From contig JADJGV010000006.1 of NCBI GenBank assembly GCA_016707895.1, forward strand, positions 62,001-126,000: a stretch of DNA of 64,000 bases, given 5' to 3'. The position numbers were made by a program, and so were the translations under genes. The notes below the pieces were generated by a model. It searched no databases. It was given only the letters and a program-made list of their open reading frames with translations, and had not been told where the DNA came from. The DNA comes from Myxococcales bacterium. GTDB taxonomy: Bacteria; Myxococcota_A; Polyangia; Haliangiales; Haliangiaceae. This document shows positions 60,241-64,000 of this stretch, piece by piece (the first letter of the stretch is position 1; each line of letters opens with the position of its first letter).

Positions 60241-60269
60241 TCAATACGACGGTTGTCGAACTATGTCAA
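60241..60269 (-). promoter_or_regulatory. promoter and operator of the ArsR-family gene
   Basis: On the minus strand TTGACA (60269-60264), a 17-bp spacer, and TATTGA (60246-60241): a near-consensus sigma-70 promoter. The spacer holds CGAC-GGTT-GTCG (60247-60258) and the shared TCGAACTATG, a good place for a repressor. The predicted start of transcription (~60234) coincides with GTG 60233, so the message may be leaderless. The -35 box overlaps the end of the upstream gene. Confidence 0.75.
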
Positions 60270-60772
60270 GGGTGCTTCGGCGGGGTGGACTGCAACAGAA
60301 GCGGGGCGGCCGGCGCGGTGGCCGGGTCCACCGGCGGCGGCGCCGCCAGCGCCTTGGCCTGGGCCTCGAGCGCCGCCACGTCGCGCTCGGCGGCGGTCAC
60401 CGCGTCACCCAGCCGCACGACGCTGGTGGCGACGTCGCCGCTGGTGCGCGCCAGCAGCGCGACCACCGGGCCGCGCTGCCGCCGGGCGATGGCGTCCGCG
60501 GTGGCGGCCGGCAGCCCGGTGAGCGTGCCGCGCAAGGAGGCCAGCGTCGCGGCGTCGGCCGCGAGCCGGGTCGCGACCGCCGGCTGGCCCTCGACGGTGG
60601 CCGGCACCGCCGCGAGCCGCATGGCCAGCCGCTGACCGCGGGCGATCAGCGCGTCGACCTGCGGCGCGTAGGCCGCGGTCACGGCGAGGGCCTGCTCGTG
60701 GTAGCTCGCCAGCGCCGGCTCGCGCGCGCACGCGGCGACCAGCAGCGCGACGACGATCGCCCGGGCGCGCAC
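60266..60772 (-). CDS. lipoprotein, 168 aa, helical
   Basis: GTG 60772; signal ARAIVVALLVAAC (lipobox VAAC), then long helices (HEQALAVTAAYAPQVDALIA; LGDAVTAAERDVAALEAQAK) and a Pro/Ala tail. Helical-bundle lipoprotein with no named family. It starts 5 bp after the stop of the isocitrate dehydrogenase gene on the same strand, so it may be co-transcribed, although the functional link is unclear. Confidence 0.75.
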   Translation of the reverse strand: MRARAIVVALLVAACAREPALASYHEQALAVTAAYAPQVDALIARGQRLAMRLAAVPATVEGQPAVATRLAADAATLASLRGTLTGLPAATADAIARRQRGPVVALLARTSGDVATSVVRLGDAVTAAERDVAALEAQAKALAAPPPVDPATAPAAPLLLQSTPPKHP

Positions 60773-60777
60773 GCCGC

Positions 60778-61824
<1,047 letters not shown>

Positions 61825-61857
61825 GCGCGAGGTGTACCATCGTCGTAGAGTAGCGAC

Positions 61858-62436
61858 GTGCACCGCGCCCTCGTGATCGCATCGCTCTGCGCCGCCTGTG
61901 GCGGCAAGGCCTCGCCCGGCGACCTCGCCAACCGCACCGCGCCGCCGCCGCCACCCGCGGCCTGCCCCGCCGACGCCGCGCCGTTCGCGCCGCCGACGCC
62001 GGCGCCCCCCGACGCCGAGTGCATCCGCGGCGCGTCGTCGGCGCTGCTCGCGGCGGCCGCGGCGGCGCCGACCTGCCACGTCTTCGCGGTCACCGGGCCG
62101 ACCAGCGCCGTCGAGGCGCTGACGCTCGCCGACGGGCGCCGGGTGTGGATCGGCCAGGGCGGCTGCGTCCACGCCGGCATCGAGATCCGCGGGCCGGCGG
62201 CGCGCCCGGTCGCCGCCAGCGACCGCCCCGGGGTGCTCGCCGCCGCCGCCGAGCTGCTCACCGCGCTCGACGCCCACACCAGCGACCACGGCTTCGCTGG
62301 CTTCGCCCGCGATCTGACCGCGGCGGCGCCGGCCGCGCCCACGGGCAGCTTCGGGCTGGGGGCCGGCGACTGGACCGCCGAGGTCGAGGTCGGCGCCGAC
62401 GGCGCCCTGACGATCACGCTCGACTTCCCGCTGTAG
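61858..62436 (+). CDS. lipoprotein, 192 aa, unknown function
   Basis: GTG 61858; lipoprotein signal HRALVIASLCAAC followed by a Pro/Ala-rich linker (TAPPPPPAACPADAAPFAPP). A ~140-aa domain with alternating helix/strand (CHVFAVTGPTSAVEALTLAD; LLTALDAHTSDHGFAGFARD; DWTAEVEVGADGALTITLDF). Cys near residues 55, 73 and 102 may pair. No family recognised. Divergent from the isocitrate dehydrogenase gene with only 33 bp between starts, so its promoter must overlap that gene or its own leader. Confidence 0.7.
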   Translation: MHRALVIASLCAACGGKASPGDLANRTAPPPPPAACPADAAPFAPPTPAPPDAECIRGASSALLAAAAAAPTCHVFAVTGPTSAVEALTLADGRRVWIGQGGCVHAGIEIRGPAARPVAASDRPGVLAAAAELLTALDAHTSDHGFAGFARDLTAAAPAAPTGSFGLGAGDWTAEVEVGADGALTITLDFPL

Positions 62437-62513
62437 CTCACGGGGGCCCCGCGGTAGTTCGCGCTGGCCATCGCGGCGTCGGTTCGGACATACTCGCCGC
62501 CCGAGGAGGACCG

Positions 62514-63557
62514 ATGTACTTGCTTCGCCTTGCGCTCGCTGCGATGACGTTCCTGACCCTGGCGGGTGGCTGTGGCGGCGGCGGCGGCGGCGCCGATCCC
62601 GGCCCCGACGCCGCGCCCGACGCGTCGTTCACGACCGGCACGTACACCGCGACCTGGGGGCCGTACACGATCCCGCCCGGCGAGGAAGGCACCAAGTGTG
62701 TCTACGTCCGCCTCGGCAACACCGACAACATCCAGGTGCACGCGATCCACAACGTGCTCGGCGAGGCGTCGCACCACTTCATCGTCTACCGCAAGGCCGA
62801 CGGCGCGGTGGACACCACGCCGACCGACTGCCAGCCGTTCACGGGCACCCTCGACCCGGCCAACGGCGCGCCGCTGATGATCACCCAGCGCGCGGACGAG
62901 ACGCTGACCCTGCCCGAGGGCGTGGTGTTCACGCTCAAGCCCGACCAGCTCATCCGGCTCGAGCTGCACTACCTCAACAGCAGCGACCAGCCGCTGTCCG
63001 TCACCGCCACCGCCGAGTTCCGCACCGTGCTCGGCGCCCAGCAAGAGGCCGACTTCATCTTCGCCGGCACGCCCGACATCGACCTGCCATCGAGCGCGGC
63101 GGTGCAGACCGTCGGCCCGACCTACCTGCCGCTGGCCGGGTTCGGCGGCGCCAACGTCTTCGCGATCACCGGCCACACCCACGCGCTGGGCAAGTCGGTC
63201 ACCGTGGCGACCGCGGCCAACCGCGACGATCCCGGCACCCCGGTCTACGCGCCGACCAGCTTCAACTGGGACGAGCCCGAGACGGTCTACGCGCCGTTCC
63301 AGATCCCGGCCGACGGCGGCTTCCGGTTCTCCTGCACCTACGTCAACGACACCGGCCGGCGGGTGCAGTTCGGCGAGGGCGTCGGCGACGAGATGTGCTT
63401 CTTCTGGCTGTACTACTACCCGAGCCAGGGGCCCAAGGTGTGCGCGCACTCGAACCAGTTCAACCCGCCCGACGGCATCGACGTGTGCTGCCCGGCGGCC
63501 GAGGGCGACGTGGTGTCGGCGGCGGCGTGTCGCTACCTGATGCAGAACGGGCTGTAG
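62514..63557 (+). CDS. copper type II monooxygenase-like (PHM fold) lipoprotein
   Basis: 347 residues from ATG 62514, with GAGGAGGA upstream. Signal YLLRLALAAMTFLTLAGGC and a Gly-rich lipid anchor. The body has the two-domain arrangement of copper ascorbate-dependent monooxygenases: first-domain Cu ligands around IHNVLGEASHHFIVYR, second domain ITGHTHALGKSVTVAT (HxH) and VGDEMCFFWLYYYP (Met ligand position). Family enzymes hydroxylate peptides or dopamine. Bacterial homologues of this size are uncharacterised. C-terminal Cys (KVCAHSNQ, DVCCPA, AACRY) suggest disulfides. Confidence 0.75.
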   Translation: MYLLRLALAAMTFLTLAGGCGGGGGGADPGPDAAPDASFTTGTYTATWGPYTIPPGEEGTKCVYVRLGNTDNIQVHAIHNVLGEASHHFIVYRKADGAVDTTPTDCQPFTGTLDPANGAPLMITQRADETLTLPEGVVFTLKPDQLIRLELHYLNSSDQPLSVTATAEFRTVLGAQQEADFIFAGTPDIDLPSSAAVQTVGPTYLPLAGFGGANVFAITGHTHALGKSVTVATAANRDDPGTPVYAPTSFNWDEPETVYAPFQIPADGGFRFSCTYVNDTGRRVQFGEGVGDEMCFFWLYYYPSQGPKVCAHSNQFNPPDGIDVCCPAAEGDVVSAAACRYLMQNGL

Positions 63558-63633
63558 GCCGCCGGATGACGGCTGGCGCGGCGGGTTGATCCGGGGCGGC
63601 GCCTGCGTCGATGATGCGGCCAAAGGGGGCTGC

Positions 63634-64000
63634 ATGTCCGAAGAGACCGTCATCGCGAACCAGGCCACGATCATCGCCAACCAGGAGCGGATCATCGCCA
63701 ACCAGGAGAAGATCCTGGCCAACCAGGCGACCATCGCCGGCAACCAGGGCCGGCTCGACGCGATCCTGGCCAACCAGAAGAAGATCATGGCCAACCAGGG
63801 CAAGCTCGACGCCGTCGTCGCCAACGGCAAGAAGATCGACGCGGTGCTCGCCAACCAGAAGAAGATCGTCGGCAACCAGGCCAAGCTCGACGCGGTGCTG
63901 GCCAACCAGAAGAAGATCGCCGGCAACCAGGGCAAGCTCGACACGGTGCTGGCCAACCAGAAGAAGATCGTCGGCAACCAGGGCAAGCTCGACGCGGTGA
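63634..64000 (+). CDS. NQ-repeat coiled-coil protein, 3' end outside window
   Basis: From ATG 63634 (AAAGGGGG upstream) the frame is open to the window end, giving ~122 residues with no stop. The whole sequence is built from 7-residue units (IIANQER, ILANQAT, IVGNQAK) and 10-residue units (LDAVLANQKK): a heptad of hydrophobic-x-x-Asn-Gln-x-x. Hydrophobic residues at a with Asn at d is the N@d pattern of trimeric coiled coils in phage fibres and trimeric autotransporters, where the Asn ring can bind an anion (known of those families). No signal peptide is seen, so a cytoplasmic or fibre-like role is open. Confidence 0.7.
   Translation, partial: MSEETVIANQATIIANQERIIANQEKILANQATIAGNQGRLDAILANQKKIMANQGKLDAVVANGKKIDAVLANQKKIVGNQAKLDAVLANQKKIAGNQGKLDTVLANQKKIVGNQGKLDAV

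Overview
The window is very GC-rich, gene-dense DNA from a member of the Myxococcota, most like the Haliangiales/Kofleriaceae (inference). The signs are: Ser/Thr kinases fused to membrane or ATPase/TPR modules, sigma-54 activators, many lipoproteins with Asp-Ala linkers, TPR proteins, and strong GC3 bias with frequent GTG starts and GTGA/ATGA overlaps. I see no rRNA, tRNA, CRISPR array, integrase or transposase.

Layout. 1-8.5 kb: end of a TPR/winged-helix protein, a lipoprotein, a compositionally different operon of two unknown proteins and a frameshifted pseudokinase, and a 1043-aa lipoprotein with FG-GAP repeats. 8.5-17.7 kb: a membrane Ser/Thr kinase and neighbours, an operon of three exported TPR proteins, panB-panC (pantothenate synthesis), and a zinc-ribbon membrane protein. 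17.9-25.1 kb: a response regulator and histidine kinase, two unknown proteins, CIRCE-controlled groES-groEL (groEL carries an apparent frameshift), a membrane kinase and a double-glycine-leader peptide. 25.2-31.6 kb: an FHA/sigma-54 activator, a 1240-aa kinase-ATPase-TPR regulator and a lipoprotein. These three lie between two copies of a 62-bp direct repeat, one of which is the 3' end of a small membrane protein gene.

31.6-41 kb: envelope proteins (lipoproteins, a coiled-coil/beta-barrel pair), a DNA alkylation repair pair (Ada/AlkA fusion plus O6-methylguanine methyltransferase) and repeat-bearing lipoproteins. 41-50 kb: an NtrB/NtrC-like two-component system around a DUF2339 membrane protein, then a beta-propeller/AAA+ fusion. 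50-64 kb: a tandem Imm21-like protein, argC (arginine synthesis), a TauE/SafE-type permease, a VWA lipoprotein, a PQQ-type sugar dehydrogenase lipoprotein, a hairpin repeat array, an ArsR repressor with its own promoter/operator and a quinone-oxidoreductase neighbour, an isocitrate dehydrogenase, a copper-monooxygenase-like lipoprotein, and a repetitive NQ coiled-coil protein cut by the window end.

Core metabolism is limited to panBC, argC, isocitrate dehydrogenase and groESL. The rest is signalling and cell envelope. Starts were chosen from overlaps, ribosome-binding sites and signal peptides. Functions of most lipoproteins and TPR proteins cannot be read from sequence alone.
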